Of a stretch of 64,000 nt of DNA, positions 1 through 10,907 are shown in pieces (positions within the stretch are counted from its first letter, which is position 1; every line of letters starts with the position of its first letter). Source of the stretch: Lineus longissimus (taxonomy: Eukaryota; Nemertea; Pilidiophora; Heteronemertea; Lineidae); assembly GCF_910592395.1 (NCBI RefSeq), contig NC_088316.1, positions 7,440,001 through 7,504,000 on the forward strand, in the 5' to 3' direction. The notes under the pieces were generated by a model. It saw only the letters and a program-made list of their open reading frames with translations. It made no database searches and was not told where the DNA came from. A program made the translations under genes and the position numbers.

Positions 1-1063
1 ATCTGCCGGCATTCGAAAATGTGTGCATAAGGTACCACATATTCTTTTAATATATATATATATAGTGAACCCTACCTCTGCTCTAACCCTGACCCTAACT
101 TGGGGGGGGGGGGGGGGTGTTAGAACATCATACCCCTGCGCGCGAATTTAGTTGATTGACATACATATACTAGAGATGTAGTAACTAAAAGTTACTGATC
201 TGTGATTGCCTGATATGTATACAATACATGTAGTACAAAAAATTACGCGGCCGGAGTGTTCAATAACGAAATCAATTAAATCCCCCCCCCGCACCCCACC
301 CCAACCCCTGCAATCGATAGAAGGAATAATATCCTACCCTTGCCTGATAGATATCTAGCTTGCAAATTATGCATTTTTGGTGGCTAAAAAGCTAATCTGT
401 TTGACAAAAACGAATCACTAAATGTCCATAATGTCCCGATAGAGTACTGAAAAGGTTTTGTATGGGAAGAAAAAGTTAACTTTGTGAACGATGAAACATT
501 ACACCACACATTTTTTGATTCGCCATTTGATTCTTTCCGCGATTTCCAGCGGCGCCACGTCGAACTTAACCAACAAATCAGCTGCGCCACCAGCGTTTCG
601 GCGCGTCTTCGTCTTGTCATGCCGTCGAGAACATTTACCCCGACAGTTTCTCTGGCGAAGGGCCGAGGCAGAAGTTGTTCATTAAAAAGTAGAGAGGTGG
701 AGAAACTTAGAAGATCTGACAACTGTGACCCTGCCGGGATACATGGCGAAATGTCGACCGGCTGGAGCGGGTAACACTTAATCTCACTTAAGGTATGAGA
801 TTTTGTATTGATGACATCACTAGCGTGGTTCAGGCTTTCCGTTCTCAAAACAACTCTTGGCGTTGAGGTTTTCCGTCTGAAAATAACATGGCGCTGCAGG
901 GGGGGGGGGCTCAAGGAAAGCTGGGTCATGACATCACTTGGTTTAACAATATGGCGGTCAATACCCAACCTCTTCATCCGGGGTCTACTTGATTAGCATT
1001 CAAATGGCTGCCCCACTCGACCCTGGATACTCGTGTACGTCATATTACTCGTCACCGCCAGAA
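1..1063. other. Left flank, no supported gene
   Basis: This is sequence outside the Polinton. It holds short low-complexity tracts: a TA run near 50-62, a G run of about 17 near 103-118, and a C run near 283. Several overlapping frames are open between 384 and 996 on both strands, but none resembles a known family. The stretch at 520-780 is GC-richer than its surroundings and could belong to a host promoter or 5' exon, but nothing decides this. Confidence 0.4.
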
Positions 1064-1069
1064 TCTGGG
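1064..1069. repeat. Polinton target site duplication, left copy
   Basis: The hexamer TCTGGG lies directly before the AG that opens the left terminal inverted repeat. The same hexamer follows the CT that closes the right repeat at 33515-33520. Six-base duplications are the known signature of Polinton/Maverick integration. Confidence 0.9.
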
Positions 1070-1982
1070 AGTAGTAGGTATAATGTCCCTTTCAACGCCC
1101 GAAATCCGAGACCCAAAGTCTGAGGGTCCCGGGGCGTTGAAAGGTGCATCATTCGACACCCGCGACAAATGCCCTCCCGTGATATTGTGCTTGAAGAATT
1201 TTTTCCGCGCTTCGTGTAAGCGCTCAAAAATTCGGCGCTATCCGTCCGCGCTGTCCACGGGAGGGTATTCGTCGCGTAGCAGATTACAAGCAGCCCGATG
1301 CCACAACGAGCACAGATTAATGTGCACTCTTATTCGCGCTCCTCCTGAGGTTTTACGGGCTGCTGTCAAAAGCCGAGCGGAGCGAAGAGTGTGGATCAGT
1401 TAAGGTATCCACCATCGGGGAAGTCTGTTCGGAGCAAATAGCCTACTGAAGCATTCTGTTGCTATAACTGGGATTTTGTCAGTGTCTAGGCAATCCTTGT
1501 CATTGACTGTGCATAGAGACTGCTCATCCTAGCTAAAATTATGACGCGAATTGCCTCGACTCGTCGCCACATTTTAGGGGTCCCGTCTCCTCAATGTCCG
1601 TTTAGCTCCAAAGCAACGAGGTCTGTCCTCTTCGTCTCGCATGGTGGCCCGGTTCGTATAGCGCGGGAAGAGCAGGTCAGGACAACTCTCCAATCCTAGT
1701 CTTTGATTGCTCATCTTAGCTAGATTTATGACGCGAATTGCCTCGACTCGTCGCCACATTTTAGGGCCCGTCTCCTCAATGTCCGTTTAGCTCCAAAGCA
1801 ACGAAGTCTGTCCTCTTCGTCTCGCATGGTGACCGGGTTCGTATAGCGCGGGAAGAGGAGGACAGGACAACTCTCTTGCGCCACCCTTTTCCTGATGGAA
1901 GGGTGGATATTTTGACATGCATATGAAGAAAGAATAACTCATATACGATGTATTTGTGATATGAAAAAACACTTTTATTTCT
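1070..1982 (+). repeat. Polinton left terminal inverted repeat
   Basis: About 913 bp match the reverse complement of 32788-33514 with high identity. The match runs from the terminal AGTAG to an inner edge near the A/T-rich stretch ending at 1982. It is about 187 bp longer than the right repeat because of an internal tandem duplication. Long frames within it (such as 1083-1403) are mirrored in the right repeat and are most likely not coding. Confidence 0.92.
1521..1890 (+). repeat. Tandem duplication (~187 bp unit) in the left inverted repeat
   Basis: Two adjacent copies start TGCTCATC near 1521 and near 1708. Both continue through the block ATGACGCGAATTGCCTCGAC. The right terminal repeat carries this segment once (around 32890-33070), so the duplication arose after insertion or during repair of one end. 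Confidence 0.88.
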
Positions 1983-3200
1983 GTTGTCTTTTCACATCGT
2001 TTTGTTAGATTTTTCTTCATGCATAACATTTTTATATGCTTCAAGACCCAGGCGCGTCCGACCTCGTGACAAAAATGCAGTTTTAGACATGCTAATGCAT
2101 TTTTATTCTGTTTCCCTGATTGGGTTTTTGATGACGATGGCACATGTACATTGTATGTGTGCCCGGGCTGAGCGTTTGCTTGGCTCACTATATAGAGGAA
2201 TACATCTTCTTCTTAATGCTCTTGGTCTACGTGCATGTTCACCGCTCGAGTATACGCGTTTTATTTTTATAAACGCCCTATACACCTTTCCAGAAATAGG
2301 GCGCTGAGTGTCCGAAATAGTGATGTCATAAGGGGAAACTAGGCCTTATGGTGGAGGGACAAAGGAGATAGTCATGGTTGACCAACACACTTGAATGCCT
2401 TTGATGACGGACAAGGGGGAAAAAGTTCCACTGCAAGCCACCAATTTCGGGAAGCATGTATAGAATGCTTAATATATTCCGATTCTAAAATCAACACTCA
2501 ATGGAAGATGCCTGCCGTACATGTCACATTTTTTTCTATGTTTTTGGGGAGAAGCTCACCCGCCATGAAAATAGTTGTCTCAAGTTGGCTATGCTTATGA
2601 TATAAAGTTGGTCGGCATTTTCCATTGATCTTTGTTATACAAGAGTATACCTTTCTTATGAAGGTCTATAAGAGTATACAATGGCCTATATATATTTGCA
2701 TTCAATACTATTGTGTTTTAATAAGCACCATTATAATGAAACTGATGATGAAGCTACTGTTATTCTGAGTCTAGAATGCAGCAATGAAGGATGCCTGATG
2801 CGGCGTTGCTTTTTCCTAATACGCTCCGATGTTTTGCGGGAACAATCTCCCGATCTTTAGCGCGACAATTTTAGCGTCTGATCGACTGCATCCTTCACAA
2901 CAGCAAAGGTAAGAAACATTTCATTTTCTTCATTGGTCTTACTATTTTGACATTTACATAAGTTGCATAGTAAGCAATGAAACCAATATCGGGGTTTCAG
3001 ATGAGCTCTAAATAAACAGTTAAAAACCACACGCGTGCAACTATCTAATTCGTTAAAAAAATTACTAAATTTAAAAATCTATATTTGCTCGCGTATGGTC
3101 TTTACATGCATTCAGCCAACAAGTTCTACAAATAATATTCATTTTACAAGAAGAGATACACATTATTAATGGATACATGATGCGCTTGTTATATATGCTG
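1983..3200. other. Polinton left arm, no recognisable gene
   Basis: This lies between the left terminal repeat and the end of the protease gene. Frames at 1984-2307 and 2391-2600 show no recognisable motif. A TATATA-containing stretch lies near 2190. A donor-like AAAG/GTAAGA occurs near 2908, so a transcript leaving this arm is conceivable but unsupported. Confidence 0.45.
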
Positions 3201-3534
3201 TCAGTCTGCCCCATACAATATCTCTTTTAAGCTTTTTGCGATGTGGAAATGGAGGAAACTGAAATCGAACACTGGTTTATGATCAGCGGCAAATGTTTTT
3301 GTCACAAAATTGTTCACCATTTCATCGTTTTCGTTCAGACGATTCTTATCAAAACTGTTCACTATATCCCGCATGGTGTGGCTTCTACATTTTTGGAAAA
3401 TATAGTAAATAACGTGTTGTCCACAAACTGTACTGAGTGGCTTTTTGGATCATGCGTGTATTTCGCCTGCAATGTTTTCTTGTGCCTAGAAAATCGTAGA
3501 ATGTTGATACAGCTGGCAAAAAGCCGTACGGATC

Positions 3535-4889
3535 CCGAAACCCTGAAGAACTACCGACCAGTATCCAACTTGCCTTTCATTTCGAAATTGTTGGAAAAAG
3601 TTGTAGACAAGCGACTTGCTGAACACCTGCAATCAAATGATTTGTACGAGGATTTTCAGTCCGCCTACAGGAAACATCATTCAACAGAAACAGCCCTGTT
3701 GAAGGTACAGAGTGATGTACTGAAGGCCCTGGACAAAGGTCAAGTGGTGATCCTTGTTATGATCGATTTGTCGGCAGCATTCGATACGCTAGACCACCAG
3801 ACATTGCTGACGCGATTCAAGGACGTGTACGGGATAACCGGTCGGGCACTTGATTGGATGGCGTCATACCTTGGAAATCGGTACCAGACTGTAGTTATTG
3901 ACGGCAAACAGTCGGAGCCTGTGTTACTTAAATACAGTGTACCTCAGGGATCAGTACTAGGTCCTAAAATGTATACTATGTACACAAAGCCCCTGGGAAG
4001 TGTCGTGAGAAATTTCGGTCAGGATTACCATTTCTACGCTGACGACGCACAGCTATATGCCGCTTTCACATTGAAGGAGCCTTCAAACCAACTGGCAACC
4101 ATTTCTACAGTTGAACGATGTCTGTCAGGAACAGGGACCTGGTTTGATGTAAATATGCTGAGTAAAAACGATGAAAAGACCGAATTGATGCTCTTTGCAT
4201 CAACATATTCACTCAAGAAAATTGACCATGTGGTTCTTAAGGTTGGTGACACCCAAATTACATCTTCGAGTAGTGTGCGCAACCTTGGTGTCATGTTTGA
4301 CACTAGCTTAACCTTGGAGCAGCAGGTAAACAGTGTTTGCAGGTCAGCTTACAATCAGCTAAGACTCATTGGTCAAATCAGGCGTTACCTCACCAGGGAT
4401 GCTACCAAGTCACTGGTTCATGGGCTAGTTATGTCACGCCTTGACTATTGTAACTCGTTGCTCTATGGTGTCACCAAGGCTTTGTCTGACAAGGTGCAAC
4501 GTGCCCAAAATACCGCCGCGAGGATAATCACGCGTACTGCGAAATTCGCCCACATATCGCCAGTCTTACGTGAACTGCATTGGCTGCCCATTGCCAGTCG
4601 GGTAAATTTTAAGATACTTCTGCTAGCTTTCAAAGCCATGCGAGGACAGGCCCCCAAGTACCTGTCTGACTTTTTAGAGATCCGTCAGTCACGGCGAGTA
4701 CTTCGATCAGCAGATACCATCTCGCTAGTGCTCCCGCGCACAAAGACTAGATTTGGCGAGCGTACATTCCAGTGTGCCGCAGCAGCACTCTGGAATGACC
4801 TCCCTAGTAATATTCGAAATGCGGACTCCATCACAACTTTTAAGACACTCCTGAAGACCCACCTTTTTCAACAACATTACGAACATTAG
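3535..4889 (+). pseudogene. LINE reverse transcriptase, 5'-truncated
   Basis: The frame covers RT from LKNYRPVSNLPF through motif A (LVMIDLSAAFDTLDH), SVPQGSVLGP, the catalytic YADDAQLY box and the C-terminal domain ending in THLFQQHYEH. No endonuclease is present because the copy is truncated. The frame happens to stay open upstream to 3243, but those roughly 97 codons are antisense protease sequence. The LINE frame itself has no stop, so the insertion is probably younger than the Polinton's decay. Clade is judged from motif style only. Confidence 0.9.
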
Positions 4890-5022
4890 AATTGTTTATT
4901 GTTGTCAAAGACTATATACTTCTTATAGAGACTGTTTTTGTTAAGCGCCTTTGAACGGCCCAATATAGGACTGATAAGGGCGCTATGTAAATGTGATACA
5001 TAGATAGATAGATAGATAGATA
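3535..5022 (+). mobile_element. 5'-truncated CR1/L2-like LINE inserted in the protease gene
   Basis: A fragment of about 1.49 kb contains most of a reverse transcriptase ORF, a short 3' tail and a (GATA)n microsatellite at the 3' end. It is flanked by GATC on both sides (3531-3534 and 5023-5026). The 5' end is truncated inside the RT N-terminal region, as expected for target-primed reverse transcription. It lies on the strand opposite to the protease. Confidence 0.9.
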
Positions 5023-5225
5023 GATCATAATATTCGGGTGTTTGATTTGGAGAAAAGTAAAAGCCAATCCAATGTTTGCCTGGACCGGAAGCGATGTCCG
5101 TATTCACAACGTATGCACATGGTTTTCTGTCTCTTGGCTCTAACGGCAGTGTATCAGCCGCGCAAACTTCAACGAAGGTTGTTCGTGTTTCCAAATGTCG
5201 TTTGAGAAGACGATCGATTTCCTTA

Positions 5226-6548
5226 TTATTCATTGAAGGTGACTGTGCGATTGTTGTCAATTTCCACAATAGCGTCGAATTCCATATAAACTACAATAGT
5301 TATACTCTTATCGGCTGGTTCTTTCAAACGAATGTCAAGACTTGTGTTTCCTTCACTTACCAAGTTGAAATTGGAACCGTTTGAATCATCTGCTAACAGG
5401 TTAAAGACGTAGAGATCGTATCCTTTCGGATAATCCTCGTTCGCGTTTATGCCTATTCTCTGGTCAGTTCCCCAAACGTTAGTTCCGTGAAGTAACCGGG
5501 TAGGAACTGATCGTTGCCGTAATCGAGTTTGATCGTTTCAAACGGTACTGGCGTTCGGTTTTGTCGCAACGTAATACTCGACACATTGAAGTGTTGAAAG
5601 TTGAACGGGTTATTGTCCAGCGTTCCGTTGAAAGCGTCGGACTCCACCAATCCTACGACGATTCTTCCCGGTAAACGACCCTGTGACAAGTTATTTTCTG
5701 ACAGATCCGAACGGTTGGCGCCACGCGTATAAAACTTCATTTGAACCGATGTTACGGGATATTTGGCGGGTCCTTGCAAAAGACGTTCCTCATGGCTAAG
5801 GCGAACATGTTCGGCAATAGTTTCGATATTGATTTTCAAAATCGCTTCCTCCAAACTAATCGTGTACTCATGGGTGTGATCCTTGGCCATTAAGACAAAA
5901 CTGGGGTATTGTCTCACCAATCTTACCGTCAGTTTTACTTGACTCAGAATTAATTTTTTCTGCGCAAAGAGTTCGTTGTGAATCTGCCCCAGGCGTTCTA
6001 CCGTTTTACTGCCTTTTGTCCACTTAAAGCGAGCATTGGCGCCTTTGTTTGCATTTGTTCCTGTTTTCACGGTATTACCCTGTAGATCGGGGTTCGCTGT
6101 GTCCTTGTAATATCCACCAATTTGGAGCTGGTCACTTTTTGCTGCCTTCGAGAACGAGAGGGTGGACTCGAGATACGATCGATAGCCGTACATCTGATCG
6201 TACCTGTCTTCCATTGGCGTAAACCTCAACTTGTTTGAAATAGCTTCCGATAAAATAATTGATGGGAAACACCAGCGATTTATCGGGAAATGGGTCCGCT
6301 GTCGTGAGTACTGCACCATCTTTGTCCAGTATCCTGAATTTCAAATATAAAAAGCTGTCTCCCAAATTCAAATATTCGTCTTCGGCGGCGTTGACCCTAA
6401 ATTCAATTGGACCACCCTTGTCCAGGGAAGTGATAGGATGGAACTCTTTGAATGAACTGTCCTCTATACTCGTCTGTGTGGGCTTGACTTCAAAGAGTTC
6501 CAATTCGCTACGTCCGCAATCGCAAGAGTCCGTATCCAATGGCGACAT
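5226..6548 (-). pseudogene. PY: Major capsid protein, double-jelly-roll (Polinton PY / adintovirus hexon type)
   Basis: The frame starts at 6548, 15 bp after the upstream gene. Its N-terminal block (SELELFEVKPTQTSIE) is typical of the animal proteins often annotated as F54H12.2-like, which correspond to Polinton/adintovirus major capsid proteins. This protein builds the hexon lattice. About 440 codons are spread over three frames, with one break near 6200 and another near 5505. The last frame ends with TAA at 5226-5228, overlapping the protease start. The segment RSYLESTLSFSKAAKSDQ after the first break is also typical of the family. A TATAAG stretch lies about 11 bases before the ATG. Confidence 0.9.
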
Positions 6549-6563
6549 GATAGCTCTTATATT

Positions 6564-7096
6564 TTAGCTGAAGAAAATGTTGCCTCCCTGTTGTTGTCGT
6601 CGGTTTTTACGCGATTTTCTCTTCCTTTTTCCTCCTTGGGACTCCTGGGCCCCCACATGGGCTTTTCCTTGTTTTTTGTGTCTTTTGGCCGTTAAAATCT
6701 GCCCAATTTTTTCGTCTGTATTATCCGGCGCTAAGATTTGACGCTTGATCCCGCCAACAACTTGCTTTTTAACTTTATGTCCGATTTCGTGTAAGCTTTC
6801 TTTTCCCCTTGCCTTTAGGGCGGTTTTAATATCTTTTTCACCGGACACCACGTCCGAAAGCGCTTGAGCGCCCGATTTTAAGAGGCTCTTTCCAGCGCTT
6901 ACGGCAACCTTTTTTATGGAAGGAACCACGACTTTTTCAGCATCGGAACCACTGTTTTGAATATTGAGCTGAATATGCCTCTGAGTCCATGCCCATGCTG
7001 GTATAAGCTATCTCCTCGAAAAACGGGAAGCCCAGAACCCGTCTGATAGTGTCTTCGATATGCGTTTAAGTCCGGACGGTAAGGAACCAGCACCAT
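6564..7096 (-). pseudogene. pX/pVI-like minor virion protein
   Basis: The frame starts with ATG at 7094-7096. The first half has the pattern GLPVFRGDSLYQHGHGLRG followed by a hydrophobic stretch. A one-base shift near 6925 moves the rest to another frame, which is Lys-rich with a strongly basic tail (KRKRKSRKNRRQQQGG). Small proteins with a Gly-rich 'RG...GHG' start, an amphipathic centre and a basic end sit beside the capsid gene in Polintons and adintoviruses. They resemble adenovirus core or membrane-active precursors (pX/pVI). The exact role here is inferred from that pattern and the gene's position immediately upstream of the capsid gene. Confidence 0.65.
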
Positions 7097-7187
7097 GATG
7101 AATTTGTCCTCGAACGATTTTACAGGCTGAATGTTTGTTTCTTGTTTTTAAAAACACAATATTTTCCCCTCACAAACCCTTTTAGAG

Positions 7188-8345
7188 CTAGGTACGTTTT
7201 TCCCACTTGGTTATGCGGTCCGATTGTTCTTCTTCTTCGTTTTCTTTATGACTTCTGTCCGGACTAGCTGTTGATTGCAATAGAGGACGCCATGATTTTT
7301 TTTGGGACCAATTGGGCACAGTTTGTACAGGCGTTGTTTTTTTACTCCCGAGTATAAGTGCTTTTTCCCTGGTTTTACTCAGACGTGACGAGCGTCGTTG
7401 CTTCGGTATTTCTGAATCCTTAAACAATTTTGGTGCACTTGTAGCTTTTTCTTGTGGACTCATGGCAAAAGATAGAGGTATTGGCAAGCCCATAACCGAT
7501 GTTTCCTTCCTTTGGGCTGCTTTTTTCGCCTTCATCAACGGCGAAAAGACACCCTCGTCTGTGCTGACGCTCTCCTCCAAGGCGCGCACCGCGAGTGGAG
7601 ATAACAATTTTGACTTCGTAATAGCGCTCTGAATTGGTGTTAATTTGGAACCGTCCTCATCAGCGACAAGTTTCGGTTTTTTTCACTCTGATAGTAGTGG
7701 GGGTGTGTTGGTAGACGGTCTCTTCATTTCCGGTGTATAGGCTATCCATCCCGGCGGCACTCCGATCTTCAAGAAGGCATCTCTCAATTCGGTGGCCCCC
7801 GGCGGGACAACGTAGTTCATGCTCTCCGGCTTCATTAGGAATTCAATGTTTCGTACGATATTTGTATTGGGTAACTTTGTTCCCTCGATTATTAATTCGT
7901 AGCTGAACGGATCCCAGTCTATCGTTGAACGGTGACGTCTTACGTAATTTTTCATAATGTCCTTAATAAAGGGGTGATGTAATTTCAAAGTGGGCGCGAT
8001 AAGATCGAGTACATTCTTTTCCCCGTAATCCGCTACGCGATCGAATAAAGCTGTTGTCTCTCTTCTTCGAGCCTGACTGAAAAGTTTCATTTTTAAATCG
8101 GCCGGTAGATTGGCATATTTTTTCGCCACTAGAAGTCGATCCGATGAAGGCTCCTCCTCCTCCTGCTCCTTGTCATATGCTGCCTCGTCGCTGATAGAGT
8201 TAAAGGCTTTCGCCGTTGATGAATCGTAACTGTTAGTCGGCATGTCTGCACCGACCATCGCACAACGACGCTTGTAGACTTCCAACGGAATTAAGATACA
8301 TTCCTCGAATCCCCCTTTGTCCTGTTGTCCTGAATATCTGGCCAT
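7188..8345 (-). pseudogene. Polinton protein of unknown function (~385 codons), interrupted by an in-frame UGA
   Basis: The likely start is the ATG at 8343-8345 (MARYSGQQDKGGF). The frame includes EECILIPLEVYKRRC, an acidic stretch, a helical-looking segment and a PPGATELRDAFLKIGVPPGW block. It stops at a TGA (7683-7685), but the same frame continues open for another 160 or so codons of basic, Ser/Pro-rich sequence to 7188. I infer one gene with a nonsense mutation, or less likely UGA readthrough, rather than two genes, because no ATG begins the second part. Proteins with a similar N-terminal layout lie near capsid genes in animal Polintons, but I cannot name a function. Confidence 0.55.
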
Positions 8346-8385
8346 TTTGCTGGCTAAAGTTCTATTTCGAAAACGGAGGAAAGAC

Positions 8386-8844
8386 TTATTTGCCGATTCC
8401 ACCGATCAAACTGCCAATCGCCGAAACGGCCAGTGGAATCAAGGCGCTCAAGAATCCTCCTTTGATGCCTTCGGTCGCCAGTATGTCTTTGCGTCGCTGC
8501 AGGCTTGTTCGTGGGCGAAAGAGCTTCTGTACGATAGAGCTGTGTTTCTGCAATTTCCTGATCTTATCCGCTGAAATGCCGCTCACATTTCTATTACCCA
8601 CGTTGTGGATGCATTCGAGCAAAGCGTCCATTTGCCCCGCGTTGGCGATTTCCAAGAGTTCTGCTTGATTCTTTTTGCTAGTTTTGCTCAAGAGCGATAA
8701 AAAATCGATATGATCGGCGGCAGTGGAATCGCGACGGAGATTCCTCTGCCTATTATAAGACTGCCTCCTCCCCGTTCCTTTGCGTCTCCCCTTCTGTTTA
8801 CTCCGAATTAATTGCTCCATGAGGTGTCTATTATTTGGTAGCAT
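8386..8844 (-). CDS. Small basic protein with C-terminal hydrophobic tail
   Basis: This intact frame of 152 codons starts with ATG at 8842-8844. The N-terminus is Arg/Lys-rich. The middle has a helical region (LLEIANAGQMDALLECIHN). The end is a Gly/Leu/Ile-rich hydrophobic segment (GGFLSALIPLAVSAIGSLIG) that could be a membrane anchor. The layout 'helical domain, basic linker, GGFL-rich tail' recurs in small proteins of animal Polintons and adintoviruses. Its 3' end lies 40 bp before the next gene's start. Role unknown; virion assembly or membrane association is a guess. Confidence 0.6.
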   Translation of the reverse strand: MLPNNRHLMEQLIRSKQKGRRKGTGRRQSYNRQRNLRRDSTAADHIDFLSLLSKTSKKNQAELLEIANAGQMDALLECIHNVGNRNVSGISADKIRKLQKHSSIVQKLFRPRTSLQRRKDILATEGIKGGFLSALIPLAVSAIGSLIGGIGK

Positions 8845-8958
8845 CTTAAACTATACTGGCACTGGTAATATATAATTGCACGAAACGATCTCTTTTGACT
8901 CAATGTTTATTGTTGTCTTCTCACACACCGCATCCAAACGAAGCCTATCACATTGTTC

Positions 8959-9717
8959 TTAGCGGTTTTTTTGCCAAATTCGCTTACTATTGTTGTACAA
9001 TTTTCGTGGTACAAATATTCTTTGATAGTCTCCGAAAAGGTCTGTCCTGAAGCGAATCTCCTCCGGACTATTTTGAGTGCCGTCGACGAAAAGATATCCG
9101 TTCAGTTTTGAAGTTGCCTTTTCATAGATTTCCATGAAAAGCCGTTGGTTGGCCGGCATAATCCTGACGCTGAGATGACAGGCTGTAGATTTATCTAATG
9201 GACTATGGAATAGCACGTAAATATGGGCGCAGCGTTGTAGAGTAATGCGTTCCGAGCCTTGGTAGAACATATTTTGCATCAGAATTATCCAGGAAAGTGA
9301 ATTATGATGACATTTTCTTGTCGCCATATCGGAAATAGCTTTGCTCTTCGAGACGTCCTCCATTAAATCGTCGTAGATATGCAATCCGAACTTCTGCTCT
9401 CCGTTGTGCTGTTGCGGGTGAATGTAATCGTCCATATTTTCGGGCAGTCCTTGAACTAGCATTATTCGTTTTCTCGTCGTGTCACTTTCAATTTCAGCCA
9501 CGGTTTTACTTCGCTGCCCATAGAAGAGATATATGTAGTCGAATGGTCTATCGAAGATACGACTGGCATTTTCGATCAAGCGCATGGTAAATTCTGTTTT
9601 CCCGCTCAATGGCGCCCCTTGAATTATGGCCCCAAAGGGCAAAGCAATTCTGCGGTCGAAACTTTGCCCCTCTTCCATCATGGTAAAGAGGGCTTCTAGT
9701 GTAATTGGTTTTTTCAC
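8959..9717 (-). CDS. ATP: FtsK/HerA-type genome-packaging ATPase (ATP)
   Basis: This P-loop ATPase is expected to pump DNA into the capsid. Walker A is GAPLSGKTEF (about residues 34-43) and Walker B is LHIYDDLM near residue 112. The length of about 250 residues fits Polinton packaging ATPases. The frame is open from an upstream TGA with no ATG before 9717. The first ATG gives MMEEGQSFDRR near 9684 and still includes the whole ATPase core, so that is the more likely start. It is one of the few Polinton genes here without an obvious break. It lies between the integrase and the small hydrophobic-tailed protein. Confidence 0.88.
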   Translation of the reverse strand: MKKPITLEALFTMMEEGQSFDRRIALPFGAIIQGAPLSGKTEFTMRLIENASRIFDRPFDYIYLFYGQRSKTVAEIESDTTRKRIMLVQGLPENMDDYIHPQQHNGEQKFGLHIYDDLMEDVSKSKAISDMATRKCHHNSLSWIILMQNMFYQGSERITLQRCAHIYVLFHSPLDKSTACHLSVRIMPANQRLFMEIYEKATSKLNGYLFVDGTQNSPEEIRFRTDLFGDYQRIFVPRKLYNNSKRIWQKNR

Positions 9718-9879
9718 AGTATACGATGAGATGATGTTGACATCCGTCTCAATAAGTTTCTTTCACAGTCAAATTAATATGAAATGCGAGCAAGCTCCGA
9801 TGATGATCGAAGATGGCCTGGCAATCTCTCACCGCCTTCAGGCCTCCTTCCTTCGTATCGACGAGTGACCCCTCCTCTG

Positions 9880-10865
9880 TTATGTAAGGGAAGTCACTTG
9901 TCCTTTGTCCACCCATTCGTCAAAACTCGACGGCCAGCCTCTGTAGTGTACGAAGAATTGGAGCTTTCCCTTGCGTTTCCGGCGTTTTAAAATATTGACG
10001 TGATAGGTTTGCTCATCCGTTGGCATCTCAATTTTCTGCATCTGATGTTCATAAAACGAGGCTGGTGGGAATTCGAGCGATATGAACTACGTCCCCGATT
10101 TGGAAACGAAAAATGGCTTTTTTTGGAAATTCCTTTCCGTACAGTTTGTCCCATAAATACTCTTTGTGTTCAATCTTCACATCCTTGGGTTTCATACTGA
10201 TTACTCTGTGAACGCTTGCATTGTAAGCAGCCAGCAAATCGGGCAGTGCCTCCAACCATCGGTGTGTATTGCGTTGCGTGAACAAACGAAACATTCTGTC
10301 TTTCAACGTTCGATTGAATCTCTCCACTAGGGCCGCTTTGGGATGACTGTAGACGGTAAATAGTTTAATCCCACGCTTTTTTAAAAGGCTTTGTACAGCA
10401 CCATTGTAAAACTCACCGCCTTGATCCACTTGAATAAGTCGCGGTTGGCGTTTTAGTCTTCTGAAAATATCCTCCAGGGTCGAAGCTACCTCGCGGCCAG
10501 TTTTTGTTTTCAAGGGTGCCGCAAAAGCAAAACGTGAAAATACATCGATTCCGGTCAACAGATATTTATAATTCGAATTGCGAGCGACTATTTTATCGAG
10601 CGAAACTAAGTCTAATTGCCACTGATCATCGATTCCCCTTGCAATAGTCTTTCTGCGCGGGAAACGCCATCTCACCTTTCGATGTAAGGTATAAGTGTCT
10701 TGTCCCCTCGACCAATCTTTAGCATGAGTTCTTGTAATCCAGGGTCGACGTTTTTTCGCTTCCCTATAAAGTCTCTCTAGCGAGGAAAAGGCCGGCGGGC
10801 TCCGTGTAAATTTCCGTCAAGAAAAGATTAATACGATCTTTTTCGTCTTTGTTCGTTTCACCCAT
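9880..10865 (-). pseudogene. INT: Retroviral-type integrase with chromodomain-like C-terminus (INT)
   Basis: This enzyme inserts element ends into host DNA. The start at 10863-10865 opens a short frame that shifts near 10805 into the main frame. The core shows the DDE pattern: QLDLV, then VDQGGEFYN, then ALVERFNRTLKDR. A YTLHRKVRWRF block before the core is typical of Polinton integrases. A second shift near 10065 leads to a C-terminal segment (LQFFVHYRGWPSSFDEWV) with the Trp/Phe pattern of chromodomains, ending with TAA at 9880-9882. Chromo-like ends are known in Polinton and chromovirus integrases, where they may guide target choice. Confidence 0.9.
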
Positions 10866-10907
10866 TATCACTCTTTTAAATAGTGTAAAAAACTTATCGA
10901 TGGATCT

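Larger units (their letters stand above)
3201..5233 (-). pseudogene. PRO: Adenain-like cysteine protease (PRO), split by a LINE
   Basis: This is the capsid-maturation protease of the Polinton. The first part starts at an ATG (5231-5233) that overlaps the end of the capsid gene by 8 bp. It carries the family segment with the catalytic His (KHWIGF) and runs to about 5024. It is then cut by the LINE at 3535-5022. The second part resumes at 3534 and holds the Cys motif (VCGQHVIYY) near 3435-3410, then the conserved C-terminal region, ending with TGA at 3201-3203. A further one-base shift lies in an A5 run just before the Cys motif. Both flanks of the LINE carry GATC, which fixes the insertion site. 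Family assignment is firm from the His and Cys blocks and from the gene's place next to the capsid gene. Confidence 0.85.

Noticed and set aside
1083-1403. Mirrored 106-codon frames in both terminal repeats (1083-1403 plus, 33181-33501 minus)
   Set aside because: They are two copies of the terminal inverted repeat. Conservation follows from the repeat, and no protein motif is seen.
3243-3534. N-terminal extension of the LINE RT frame
   Set aside because: The sequence is antisense to the protease 3' part; the true LINE begins after GATC at 3534.
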